This document shows, piece after piece, positions 1 to 6,304 of a stretch of 7,312 bases of DNA (position 1 is the stretch's first letter; each line of letters opens with the position of its first letter). Under the pieces are notes generated by a model. The model did no database searches and was not told where the DNA came from. It saw only the letters and a list, made by a program, of their open reading frames with translations. This stretch comes from Gammaproteobacteria bacterium. GTDB lineage: Bacteria > Pseudomonadota > Gammaproteobacteria > Arenicellales > Arenicellaceae. A program made the translations under genes and the position numbers. The stretch spans positions 1 through 7,312 of the forward strand of contig JAUHZM010000156.1 of the NCBI GenBank assembly GCA_030426005.1. The letters run 5' to 3'.

Positions 1-45
1 TCCACATTTTTTTAGCATTTCAACCGGATAGCAAAGGCGAGGATT

Positions 46-705
46 ATGCGACTCATTCTTCTTGGTGGACCAGGTGCAGGCAAAGGTACACAAGCCTCAT
101 TTATTACCGAAAAATTCGGTATCCCGCAGATTTCAACCGGCGACATGCTGCGCGCGGCCGTCGAAGCTGGCACAGAGCTTGGAAAAGAAGCCAAGAAAAT
201 CATGGATGCTGGCGGACTTATTTCTGATGAAATTATCACCGGCATGGTCAAAGAACGCGTACAGGAAGCGGATTGTGCCAACGGCTATCTGTTGGACGGC
301 TTTCCACGTACCATCCCACAAGCTGACGCAATGCGCGAATTCGATATTCACGTGGATTTCGTGGTCGAAATCAGTGTTGATGATGCCGAGATCATTAAAC
401 GTATGAGCGGGCGTCGTGCGCATCTCGCGTCAGGTCGTACCTATCATATTGTGTACAACCCGCCTAAAGAAGAAGGCATTGATGACGTCACGGGCGAGCC
501 ACTGGTTCAGCGCGATGATGACCAAGAAGAGACCGTACGCAAACGCCTTGACGTATATCACGCTCAGACTGAGCCATTGATCGGCTACTACCAGTCTTAT
601 GCCGCCAGCGGCGATGCCAATGCCCCACGCTACGTACAAATCGAAGGGGTTGGCAGTGTTGAATCTATTCGTGACCAAATCTTGAGCGCATTAGAAAGCG
701 AATAA
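46..705 (+). CDS. adk: Adenylate kinase
   Basis: Cytoplasmic enzyme that interconverts ATP + AMP and 2 ADP, keeping the adenylate pool balanced. The 219-residue product is near the usual size of the long bacterial form (E. coli about 214). The P-loop GGPGAGKGT is at residues 7-15, the AMP-binding STGDMLR segment at 30-36, and DGFPRT at 84-89. The lid runs from about 122 to 159, starting GRRAHLASGRTYH and including the DDVTGE segment. The lid lacks the four-cysteine zinc site of Gram-positive enzymes and has His/Ser/Asp/Thr-type positions as in E. coli. DDDQEETVRKRL (157-168) holds the conserved lid-closing arginines. The ATG is preceded by AAAGG at 33-37 (8-nt spacing); the GAGGA at 39-43 is too close to be the main site. 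The gene seems to stand alone and ends at the shared terminator at 729-756. Intact and very well supported. Confidence 0.98.
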   Translation: MRLILLGGPGAGKGTQASFITEKFGIPQISTGDMLRAAVEAGTELGKEAKKIMDAGGLISDEIITGMVKERVQEADCANGYLLDGFPRTIPQADAMREFDIHVDFVVEISVDDAEIIKRMSGRRAHLASGRTYHIVYNPPKEEGIDDVTGEPLVQRDDDQEETVRKRLDVYHAQTEPLIGYYQSYAASGDANAPRYVQIEGVGSVESIRDQILSALESE

Positions 706-728
706 TCAAGCGTTAACTAATTGCATTA

Positions 729-756
729 AAAAAGGCCATCCTAGGATGGCCTTTTT
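729..756. terminator. Bidirectional intrinsic terminator between adk and the glutaredoxin-like gene
   Basis: A perfect 28-nt palindrome with arms AAAAAGGCCATCCT and AGGATGGCCTTTTT. In RNA the middle bases would form the loop, leaving a G/C-containing stem (GGCCATC/GATGGCC) flanked by an A-run and a U-run. Because it is symmetric, it gives a stem plus U-tract on both strands. It lies 23 nt past the adk stop and 24 nt past the stop of the convergent gene at 781, so it can end both transcripts. Confidence 0.93.
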
Positions 757-780
757 GCTTTCTGCTCTGACACGAACGGA

Positions 781-1020
781 CTAGCTTAAATAACGGATGA
801 TGTCATCGGACTCATAAAGCCACTCAACATCACCGCTTGCATGCTCAATACGCAGACATGGCACCTGAGTCTTGCCACCGCCCACCATCAACGCTTGCGC
901 GTGTTCAGGTATCGAGGTGCTACGCAACTCCAGTTCTTGGTCCTTATGCTGTAAAAACGTGAGTACTTTCTGACAAAAGTAACAGTACTTACTGTAGTAC
1001 AACGCCAATTGAGGTTTCAT
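781..1020 (-). CDS. Small glutaredoxin-like / GST N-terminal-fold protein
   Basis: A 79-residue thioredoxin-fold protein made of a single glutaredoxin-type domain. Visible features are beta-1 LALYYS (5-10), the redox motif Cys13-Tyr-Phe-Cys16, the cis-proline segment TQVP (51-54), and a C-terminal YESDDIIRYL (69-78) that matches the glutathione-binding ES/DS turn and last helix of the Grx/GST-N family. The Cys pair supports a dithiol glutathione-dependent oxidoreductase, but the active site is CYFC rather than the classical CPYC, so substrate and redox potential are unknown. No signal peptide is seen, so it is presumably cytoplasmic. It starts 30 nt after the stop of the upstream FKBP gene on the same strand, so it is likely the last gene of a thrS-FKBP-grx operon. 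I see no good Shine-Dalgarno, which may mean its translation depends on upstream translation. It ends just before the shared terminator. Confidence 0.85.
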   Translation of the reverse strand: MKPQLALYYSKYCYFCQKVLTFLQHKDQELELRSTSIPEHAQALMVGGGKTQVPCLRIEHASGDVEWLYESDDIIRYLS

Positions 1021-1050
1021 AAGGTGCGCTCGCAGTCGACAGGTCAGAAA

Positions 1051-1830
1051 TTAACCTTCTTTTTTAGAAGTCGGCGCTGGGGTTACTTCCAACAATTCAA
1101 CTTCAAAAATCAAGGTTTGGTTTGGACCGATTGATGGTGGGGCGTCTAAGCCATAAGCCAGCTCTTCTGGGATAACCAGTCGAATCTTGCCGCCTTCTTT
1201 GACCAACTGCAGACCCTCTGAGAAACCAGGGATCACCGCGGCAACCGCGAAGCTGGCTGGTTGACCACGCTCATACGAGCTGTCAAATTCAGTGCCATCG
1301 ATTAATTTGCCGACATAGTGCACTTTAATTACGTCATCAGGGGTCGGTGTTTTACCTTTTCCGGCGCGCAGAATGTTGTACTGCAAACCACTTTCGGTGG
1401 TTTTAACGCCTTTTGCCTTGGCGTTTTTCGCCATGAACGCCTTACCTTTTTCGCTATTCTCTTGGCCTTTGGCTTCAAGCTCAGCACGCGCTTTTTCTGC
1501 TTCTGCCTGCATCGCTTGTTGGAAAGCAATCTGGGCTTGCTGCATCTCTTCCTGGGACAGACGTGGCTCAATGCCTGCTGCAGCATCTTGAATCGCAGCA
1601 GTCAGCGCTTTCACGTCGATCTTCTTGTCGATCCCTTGCCCAACCAGATTGGCACCAATTTGCATACCAAAGGTGTAACCCAGTTTCGCTTCCTCTGTGG
1701 TGAGGTCAACTTTGTTTTTAGTGGTCCATTTACTTTCTTCTGCCATTGCAGAGGTCGCCATGGCCATACTGGCGCTGACAACCAGGGTCGACACACCAGC
1801 AGTGGTGGCGATTCGTTTCATTAAGCTCAT
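1051..1830 (-). CDS. fkpA: Periplasmic FKBP-type peptidyl-prolyl cis-trans isomerase, FkpA/Mip-like
   Basis: Exported folding catalyst of 259 residues (E. coli FkpA has 270). The signal peptide is at 1-30: Lys5/Arg6, then a small-residue hydrophobic core, and a predicted cut after AMA (28-30). Residues about 45-140 match the helical FKBP_N dimerisation region (KLGYTFGMQIG, LSQEEMQQAQ) followed by a long Glu/Lys/Ala-rich connecting helix. The catalytic FKBP domain is at about 145-250: VHYVGKLIDGTEFDSS (170-185), VIPGFSEGL (199-207), GGKIRLVIPEELAYG (213-227) and IFEVELLEV (241-249). The floor of the FKBP active site is normally Trp (VIPGW); here it is Phe203. The first ATG is chosen because AGGAGA (complement of 1840-1845) lies 9 nt upstream; Met4 would be 18 nt away. 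It starts 36 nt after thrS. No lipobox cysteine is seen, so it should be soluble in the periplasm. The symbol rests on overall resemblance; Mip or FklB are close relatives. Confidence 0.93.
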   Translation of the reverse strand: MSLMKRIATTAGVSTLVVSASMAMATSAMAEESKWTTKNKVDLTTEEAKLGYTFGMQIGANLVGQGIDKKIDVKALTAAIQDAAAGIEPRLSQEEMQQAQIAFQQAMQAEAEKARAELEAKGQENSEKGKAFMAKNAKAKGVKTTESGLQYNILRAGKGKTPTPDDVIKVHYVGKLIDGTEFDSSYERGQPASFAVAAVIPGFSEGLQLVKEGGKIRLVIPEELAYGLDAPPSIGPNQTLIFEVELLEVTPAPTSKKEG

Positions 1831-1866
1831 TACTTAGTTTCTCCTATAGGGTTATTTTTCGTGCGG

Positions 1867-3801
1867 CTAATCAGCCTGCGCATCGAACAGTTGTTTCTCA
1901 TCCACTTCAGTACAAAACTGTTCAATAAAATCCTCAAGTGGCATCACGGTTTGTGCTTTGCTGCCAAAACGCCGCACAGCAACGGTACCTTCCTCGGCTT
2001 CCCGCTTGCCTATACATAGGATCGCCGGAATCTTTTGCAAGCTGTGCTCACGTACTTTGTAGCCAATTTTTTCATTACGTAAATCCACTTCGGCACGCAA
2101 ACCTGCGCTACGTAACGCTTTGGCCACCTCGACGGCGTAATCATTCGCATCCGTCACGATGGTCGCCACCATCACTTGTTGCGGTGCCAACCATGCTGGC
2201 AACGCGCCAGCGTGCTGTTCAATCAAGATACCAAGGAATCGTTCGATCGAACCCAAAATGGCTCGGTGCAGCATCACTGGCACCCTCTTGGAGCCGTCTT
2301 CAGCCACATATTCAGCCTCAAGCCGCTCAGGCATTGAGAAGTCAACTTGCATAGTGCCGCATTGCCAAACTCGGCCAATACAGTCTTTCAACGAAAACTC
2401 AATTTTCGGACCATAGAACGCACCTTCACCAGGCTGCAATTCCCACTCAATACCGTTGTCATTCAGTGCCTGCTCGAGCGCCTGTTCAGCGCGATCCCAC
2501 ACTTCATCCGAACCAACCCGCTGCTCGGGGCGAGTCGACAACTTGTATATAACTTCATCAAAACCGAAGTCTGCATACACTTCATGCAGAAAATCGATAA
2601 ACGACTTTACCTCGGATTGAATCTGCTCTTCGGTACAGAAGATGTGTGCATCGTCTTGCACAAAACTACGTACCCGCATAATGCCGTGCAGTGATCCCGA
2701 CATTTCATTGCGATGGCAAGAACCAAACTCTGCCAAACGCAACGGCAAATCACGGTAGCTCTTCAAGCCCTGGTTGAACACCTGCACGTGGCACGGACAG
2801 TTCATCGGCTTGATAGCGTACATTCGGTCATCATTGGTGAGCGTGAACATGTCATCGCCAAATTTAGATGCGTGACCGGATTTCTCCCAGAGAGAAATAT
2901 CCACCACTTGCGGCGTTTTAATCTCCTGGTAACCGTGTTCGTATTGTTTGGCGGCCATATACTGTTGTACAGCCTGATATACCGCCCAGCCCTTAGGGTG
3001 CCAAAACACGCTGCCCGGTGCTTCGTCTTGCAAATGGAACAAATCCATCGCCTTACCCAGCTTACGGTGATCACGCTTCTCCGCTTCTTCCATCCGACGC
3101 AAATACGCTTTGAGTGCTTTTTTGTCTGACCAGGCAGTACCGTAAATGCGTTGCAACTGCGCGTTATTCGAATCACCACGCCAGTACGCACCAGCGAGTT
3201 TAGTCAGCTTGAAACCGTCGCGTAGAATGCCAGTTGAAGGCAAGTGCGGCCCGCGGCATAAATCCAAGAAATCACCCTGGCGATACACGGTAATGGTTTC
3301 GTCCGCTGGCAGATCAGCGATGATTTCAGCTTTGTAGATTTCGCCCAGTCGCTTGAAGTAGGCGATTGCTTCGTCTCGATCCCAGACTTCGCGCTCAATG
3401 GTTTCATTGCGCTTCACGATCTCGCGCATACGCGCTTCGATTGCTTCCAAATCATCTGGGGTAAAAGCCTCTTCCCGCGCAAAGTCATAATAAAAACCAT
3501 TCTCAATAGATGGCCCAATGGTGACCTGTGTTTCTGGATACAGCTCTTTGACCGCCTCGGCCATCACGTGTGCCGCGTCGTGACGCAGCACCTCCAAACC
3601 CTCTTCTGAGTCGCGCGTGATAATCGATACTGTTGCGTCTGTGTCGATGTCGCGGGTCAGATCCCACATTTCACCGTTCACTTCAATTGCCACCGCATTG
3701 CGGCGCAAGCCACTGCTGATGTCATCGGCGATGGTAAGTCCAGTCACTGGCCCATCAAATTGTTTAACAGCCCCATCCGGGAAGGTAATTTGTATCGACA
3801 T
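1867..3801 (-). CDS. thrS: Threonyl-tRNA synthetase
   Basis: Class II synthetase that charges tRNA-Thr and removes mischarged serine. The product has 644 residues (E. coli 642). Domains in order: TGS (about 1-62); editing domain (about 63-225) with His74-x3-His78 and Asp180/Cys182/His186, equivalent to the E. coli editing-site residues; catalytic core (about 243-530) with motif 2 around EFGSCHRNE (358-366) and motif 3 around MLHRAILGSIERFLG (510-524); anticodon-binding domain (about 535-640). The zinc site that recognises threonine is intact: Cys335, His386 and His512. Next to Cys335 is Cys337, where E. coli has Gly. The start agrees with E. coli length, though no strong Shine-Dalgarno precedes it. 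It is divergent from pyrC and followed after 36 nt by the FKBP gene, not by infC-rpmI-rplT as is common in gammaproteobacteria. The leader holds possible regulatory hairpins (3828-3863). Confidence 0.98.
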   Translation of the reverse strand: MSIQITFPDGAVKQFDGPVTGLTIADDISSGLRRNAVAIEVNGEMWDLTRDIDTDATVSIITRDSEEGLEVLRHDAAHVMAEAVKELYPETQVTIGPSIENGFYYDFAREEAFTPDDLEAIEARMREIVKRNETIEREVWDRDEAIAYFKRLGEIYKAEIIADLPADETITVYRQGDFLDLCRGPHLPSTGILRDGFKLTKLAGAYWRGDSNNAQLQRIYGTAWSDKKALKAYLRRMEEAEKRDHRKLGKAMDLFHLQDEAPGSVFWHPKGWAVYQAVQQYMAAKQYEHGYQEIKTPQVVDISLWEKSGHASKFGDDMFTLTNDDRMYAIKPMNCPCHVQVFNQGLKSYRDLPLRLAEFGSCHRNEMSGSLHGIMRVRSFVQDDAHIFCTEEQIQSEVKSFIDFLHEVYADFGFDEVIYKLSTRPEQRVGSDEVWDRAEQALEQALNDNGIEWELQPGEGAFYGPKIEFSLKDCIGRVWQCGTMQVDFSMPERLEAEYVAEDGSKRVPVMLHRAILGSIERFLGILIEQHAGALPAWLAPQQVMVATIVTDANDYAVEVAKALRSAGLRAEVDLRNEKIGYKVREHSLQKIPAILCIGKREAEEGTVAVRRFGSKAQTVMPLEDFIEQFCTEVDEKQLFDAQAD

Positions 3802-4104
3802 GTCGCTCGGGTCGCTATATTCTGTAGAGAGCTATTCCGCTCTGGTGTTAGTTTACGTCCAGACCAATCGAATTCAGTCTGTATTACGGTTTGTTACTGT
3901 TTGAACCGTTTCATGCTTTGCCAATCAGCCGGAATTGCACTCGAATTCGCGCAGCTCGGCGCACGGCACCTTGGCAATGGTTGTATTCCATCAATGCAGC
4001 AAAGCCAGCGGTGTATTGTATCGAAACCAACAGAAAACGAAACCATTAAACCGCAATAAGCCCCCGCGCGTTCAAGGGCGATTGCGCGCACTCAGTCAGA
4101 CACT
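3802..4104. other. Divergent thrS/pyrC intergenic control region
   Basis: 303 nt without a credible gene. It must hold the start signals for both flanking genes. The thrS-proximal side has overlapping hairpins (3828-3863) and a weak -10-like TAATAC on the minus strand (complement of 3881-3886) with no recognisable -35; if used, it would give a leader of about 70 nt containing both hairpins. The pyrC-proximal side has TTGGCA at 3971-3976 with no good -10 partner. It also has a G/C-rich stretch at about 4060-4090 that ends in the palindrome TGCGCGCA (4083-4090). No strong Shine-Dalgarno is seen before the pyrC ATG. Open frames here (for example 3894-4091 minus, GTG start) lack a ribosome site and are likely chance. 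Confidence 0.5.
3828..3863 (-). promoter_or_regulatory. Overlapping alternative hairpins in the thrS leader
   Basis: Reading the minus strand, TCTGG (complement of 3859-3863) can pair with CCAGA (complement of 3841-3845), enclosing a 13-nt loop ACGTAAACTAACA. Downstream, AGAGC (complement of 3839-3843) can pair with GCTCT (complement of 3828-3832) around a 6-nt loop. The bases at 3841-3843 belong to both stems, so only one can form at a time. The second hairpin ends 26 nt before the thrS ATG. E. coli thrS is autoregulated through a leader that mimics the tRNA-Thr anticodon arm, and the first loop here contains CGU, a threonine anticodon. However, 5-bp stems are short enough to arise by chance, and the base before CGU is A rather than the U expected in an anticodon loop. 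The pairing is visible; the regulatory role is inferred. Confidence 0.3.
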
Positions 4105-5136
4105 ATGAATCAAATTACCCTGACCCGCCCTGATGATTGGCACCTGCACTTTCGTGACGACCAATTCCTGCTTGAAACCGTGCCCGCGACGGCCCGCTGC
4201 TTCGGTCGCGCAATCGTGATGCCAAATCTGGTGCCCCCTGTGGTCAATGCCGAACAAGCGTTGGCTTACCGACAACGGATTCAACAAGCTACGCCCAAAG
4301 GCAGTCCGTTTACACCTTTGATGACACTCTACCTAACCAACCAAACCAGTGCAGAAGACATAATTGAGGCTAAACAAGCGGGGATTCCAGCCGCTAAATT
4401 GTATCCCGCTGGCGCGACGACTAATTCCGACGCTGCAGTGAAAGGGATTGAGGCACTCTACCCGGTCTTCGAAACCATGAGCGAACAGGGGATGCTGCTG
4501 CTAATCCATGGTGAGGTGACGGATGCGCATATCGATATTTTTGACCGCGAAAAAGCGTTTATCGACACACACCTAAGACAGATTCACCAGCGTTTCCCGG
4601 AGTTAAAAATTGTATTCGAACACATCACCACCGCCGATGCAGCAGACTTTGTATTGGATGCCAGCGACACCATGGCGGCCACCATCACGCCGCAACACCT
4701 GATGTACAACCGTAACGATTTATTGGTTGGCGGGATTCGACCACACAACTACTGCTTGCCGGTACTGAAACGAAATACCCATCAACAACGTCTGCGCGAC
4801 GTAGTGGCCTCTGGCTCGAACAAGTTCTTTCTCGGCACGGATTCAGCCCCACACGCAAAACATACCAAAGAAAATGCCTGCGGTTGTGCGGGTTGTTACA
4901 GTGCGTGGAGTGCCATTGAGCTCTACGCGCAGATTTTTGATGACCTCGGCGCACTGGACAAACTAGAAGGTTTTGCTGCGCATTATGGTGCAGATTACTA
5001 TGGAGTCGCACGCAATAAAGACACCATCACCTTGCGCAATGAGCCGTGGACCGTGCCAGAAATGATCGATTTACCACAAGGTGGACAAATTGTGCCTTTC
5101 TACGCAGGTCAAGAACTACAGTGGAAATTGGCCTAA
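4105..5136 (+). CDS. pyrC: Dihydroorotase (type II)
   Basis: Third step of de novo pyrimidine synthesis: reversible cyclisation of N-carbamoyl-aspartate to dihydroorotate, in the cytoplasm. The product has 343 residues (E. coli PyrC about 348) and is colinear with it. Metal and active-site residues are all present: His13 and His15 in DWHLHFRD (11-18), the lysine that is carbamylated to bridge the two zincs, Lys98 in AKLYPAGATTNS, His135 in HGEVTD, His173 in FEHITT, and Asp246 in FLGTDSAPH. The mobile-loop region and the CGCAGC cysteine cluster (259-264) are also typical. The start is set by homology: DDWHLH lies at the same distance from the N-terminus as in relatives. No strong Shine-Dalgarno is visible. 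It is divergent from thrS and stands alone in this window; the next gene begins 217 nt later. The TAA stop sits in the loop of a short hairpin, TGGCC-TAAA-GGCCA (5129-5142). Confidence 0.97.
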   Translation: MNQITLTRPDDWHLHFRDDQFLLETVPATARCFGRAIVMPNLVPPVVNAEQALAYRQRIQQATPKGSPFTPLMTLYLTNQTSAEDIIEAKQAGIPAAKLYPAGATTNSDAAVKGIEALYPVFETMSEQGMLLLIHGEVTDAHIDIFDREKAFIDTHLRQIHQRFPELKIVFEHITTADAADFVLDASDTMAATITPQHLMYNRNDLLVGGIRPHNYCLPVLKRNTHQQRLRDVVASGSNKFFLGTDSAPHAKHTKENACGCAGCYSAWSAIELYAQIFDDLGALDKLEGFAAHYGADYYGVARNKDTITLRNEPWTVPEMIDLPQGGQIVPFYAGQELQWKLA

Positions 5137-5153
5137 AGGCCATTAAAAAAGTC

Positions 5154-5171
5154 GTTTAATTGTTGTTTAAT
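5154..5171 (+). repeat. Short direct repeat GTTTAAT x2 downstream of pyrC
   Basis: GTTTAAT occurs at 5154-5160 and again at 5165-5171, with start points 11 nt apart, about one DNA helical turn. The first copy also includes a TTTAAT that can pair with ATTAAA at 5142-5147. Such spacing could suit a protein-binding site, but the motif is short and A/T-rich, so chance is likely. Confidence 0.25.
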
Positions 5172-5180
5172 AAGGAATAT

Positions 5181-5217
5181 TCGGCAAATCACCTACCGAA
5201 CAACCCTGATTTGCCGA
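5181..5217. repeat. Perfect 11-bp inverted repeat (stem-loop) downstream of pyrC
   Basis: TCGGCAAATCA (5181-5191) and its exact complement TGATTTGCCGA (5207-5217) flank a 15-nt loop. In RNA this gives a stable stem 45 nt after the pyrC stop. No T-run follows on the plus strand (GGCTTACGCG comes next), so it is not a standard intrinsic terminator. Possible roles are a 3'-end stabiliser or processing structure for pyrC mRNA, a Rho-associated end, an interspersed palindromic repeat of the REP type, or an operator for the gene at 5354. The structure is certain; the role is unknown. Confidence 0.7.
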
Positions 5218-5353
5218 GGCTTACGCGTATACACCCGTATCAATCAACGACGAATTGCTCATCACGTGAGACACGACTTTGGGGCTGTTTATGCCACTCA
5301 GTCTACTACGCGTGCTACCTAACTAATAACTAATAATCATCGGAACTAACACT

Positions 5354-6145
5354 ATGGCCGAACTCTTTACACTGGGGAACTTAGTCGACCTACTGCTACT
5401 TGTCATGCTGCAAGCCGTGCTTGGGTTTGACAACCTGCTCTACATTTCGCTGGAAAGTAAACGTGCGCCGCTGGAGAATCAACGCGCTGTTCGCTTTTGG
5501 GGAATCGCCATCGCGGTGGCGCTGCGCATCATACTACTGTTTTTACTACTCAACGTTATCGAGGCATTCCAGAACCAACTATTTGCCATCAATTGGGATG
5601 GCGTCATCACAGCAACGTTCAACCTGCACGCAATCATAGTGCTGTTTGGTGGCGTATTCATTCTTTATACAGCGATGAAGGAAATCCTGCATATGATGAC
5701 ACTGGAAGAAATGGACAACCAATCGCGTGGTAGTAAATCCGTTTGGTTTGTGGTGTTTTGGATTGTCTCCATGAACGTAGTGTTCTCATTTGATTCAATC
5801 TTGAGCGCCATGGCAATCACCAAGGTGTTCCCAATCATGGCTACTGCAATCTTAATCGGCGGTATCTTAATGATTGTTTTAGCCGATACCGTCTCCGAGT
5901 TTTTAACCATGAATCGCATGTATGAAGTTCTAGGTTTATTCATCCTATTCCTGGTCGGAATCATGCTGTTGTCGGAAGGCGGACATTTGGCGCATATGAA
6001 GCTATTTGGCAATGAAGTTACACAAATGACGAAAACCACGTTCTACTTTGTGTTGTTCGTTCTTGTGATCAGCGACATCGTGCAAAGTCGCTATCAAAAG
6101 AAGCTAAATCTGGCCAAAGCAAACGCTCTGGCCAACAAAAATTAA
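5354..6145 (+). CDS. TerC-family integral membrane protein (probable metal-ion exporter)
   Basis: A 263-residue inner-membrane protein of the TerC/Alx family, whose studied members are linked to manganese export or tellurite resistance. About seven hydrophobic segments can be drawn: roughly 8-31, 47-68, 90-107, 129-150, 158-180, 189-206 and 228-246. The two family signature motifs lie within helices: LGFDNLLYISL (23-33, Asp26/Asn27) and VVFSFDSILSAMAI (142-155, Asp147), the usual GLDN and FSLDS pair with acidic residues placed to bind cations. Other family-like points are EILHMMTLEE (110-119), ADTVSEF (177-183) and LLSEGGHLAH (205-214). No CBS or transporter-associated domain follows, so it is the short form. 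GGAA at 5342-5345 lies 8 nt before the ATG. No Mn-sensing yybP-ykoY riboswitch is recognisable upstream. The substrate is inferred from the family only. Confidence 0.9.
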   Translation: MAELFTLGNLVDLLLLVMLQAVLGFDNLLYISLESKRAPLENQRAVRFWGIAIAVALRIILLFLLLNVIEAFQNQLFAINWDGVITATFNLHAIIVLFGGVFILYTAMKEILHMMTLEEMDNQSRGSKSVWFVVFWIVSMNVVFSFDSILSAMAITKVFPIMATAILIGGILMIVLADTVSEFLTMNRMYEVLGLFILFLVGIMLLSEGGHLAHMKLFGNEVTQMTKTTFYFVLFVLVISDIVQSRYQKKLNLAKANALANKN

Positions 6146-6147
6146 AA

Positions 6148-6167
6148 TTTCGATAAATTTGTCGAAA
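6148..6167. other. A/T-rich hairpin just after the TerC-family gene
   Basis: TTTCGATA (6148-6155) pairs with TGTCGAAA (6160-6167), including one T-G pair, around the loop AATT. It begins 3 nt after the stop codon. It is followed by A residues, not T, on the plus strand, so it is a poor intrinsic terminator for the upstream gene. It may still mark the 3' end or protect the message. Confidence 0.35.
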
Positions 6168-6223
6168 AAATGTTGATTATCTTGCGCGACATTGTTTGAC
6201 AGCATGGCAATTAGGTAACTTAG

Positions 6224-6232
6224 TGCTATTAT
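6224..6232 (+). promoter_or_regulatory. Extended -10 promoter for the gene at 6305
   Basis: TGCTATTAT matches the TGn-TATAAT extended -10 pattern (TG at 6224-6225, hexamer 6227-6232, 5 of 6). The predicted start is near 6239, giving a leader of about 65 nt. The region at normal -35 distance (around 6204-6210) is weak, which is tolerated with an extended -10. A consensus TTGACA lies at 6196-6201, but 25 nt from the hexamer, too far for ordinary sigma-70 spacing. Confidence 0.6.
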
Positions 6233-6294
6233 GATGCAGGCAATTTGCTTAATGAAAACAACAACAAATATTGAAAAACTAATAGGGTAACCGT

Positions 6295-6300
6295 AGGAGG
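6295..6300 (+). promoter_or_regulatory. Consensus Shine-Dalgarno for the gene at 6305
   Basis: AGGAGG sits 4 nt before the ATG at 6305. It is the strongest ribosome binding site in the window and decides the start of the edge-truncated gene. The spacing is slightly short but workable. Confidence 0.85.
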
Positions 6301-6304
6301 CTGT

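Noticed and set aside
1318..1824. 168-residue plus-strand open frame opposite the FKBP gene
   Set aside because: It is the antisense of a well-supported coding gene, rich in Cys/Phe/His as expected from such a shadow frame.
3760..4059. 99-residue plus-strand open frame overlapping the thrS start and leader
   Set aside because: Overlaps thrS codons, lacks a ribosome site and shows no family motif.
3894..4091. 65-residue minus-strand open frame in the thrS/pyrC gap
   Set aside because: Starts with GTG, has no ribosome binding site, no recognisable domain, and lies in a control region; probably chance.
5129..5142. Terminator formed by TGGCC-TAAA-GGCCA at the pyrC stop
   Set aside because: The stem is only 5 bp and is followed by an A-run rather than a T-run on the plus strand.
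5137..5353. yybP-ykoY manganese riboswitch before the TerC-family gene
   Set aside because: Looked for the conserved G-rich and A-rich core loops and did not find them; the only strong pairing is the simple stem at 5181-5217.
6148..6167. Intrinsic terminator after the TerC-family gene
   Set aside because: The stem is A/T-rich and followed by A residues on the plus strand; kept only as a low-confidence hairpin.
6205..6226. Sigma-54 promoter (TGGCAA ... TGC)
   Set aside because: The GG and GC elements are not at the required spacing for a -24/-12 promoter.
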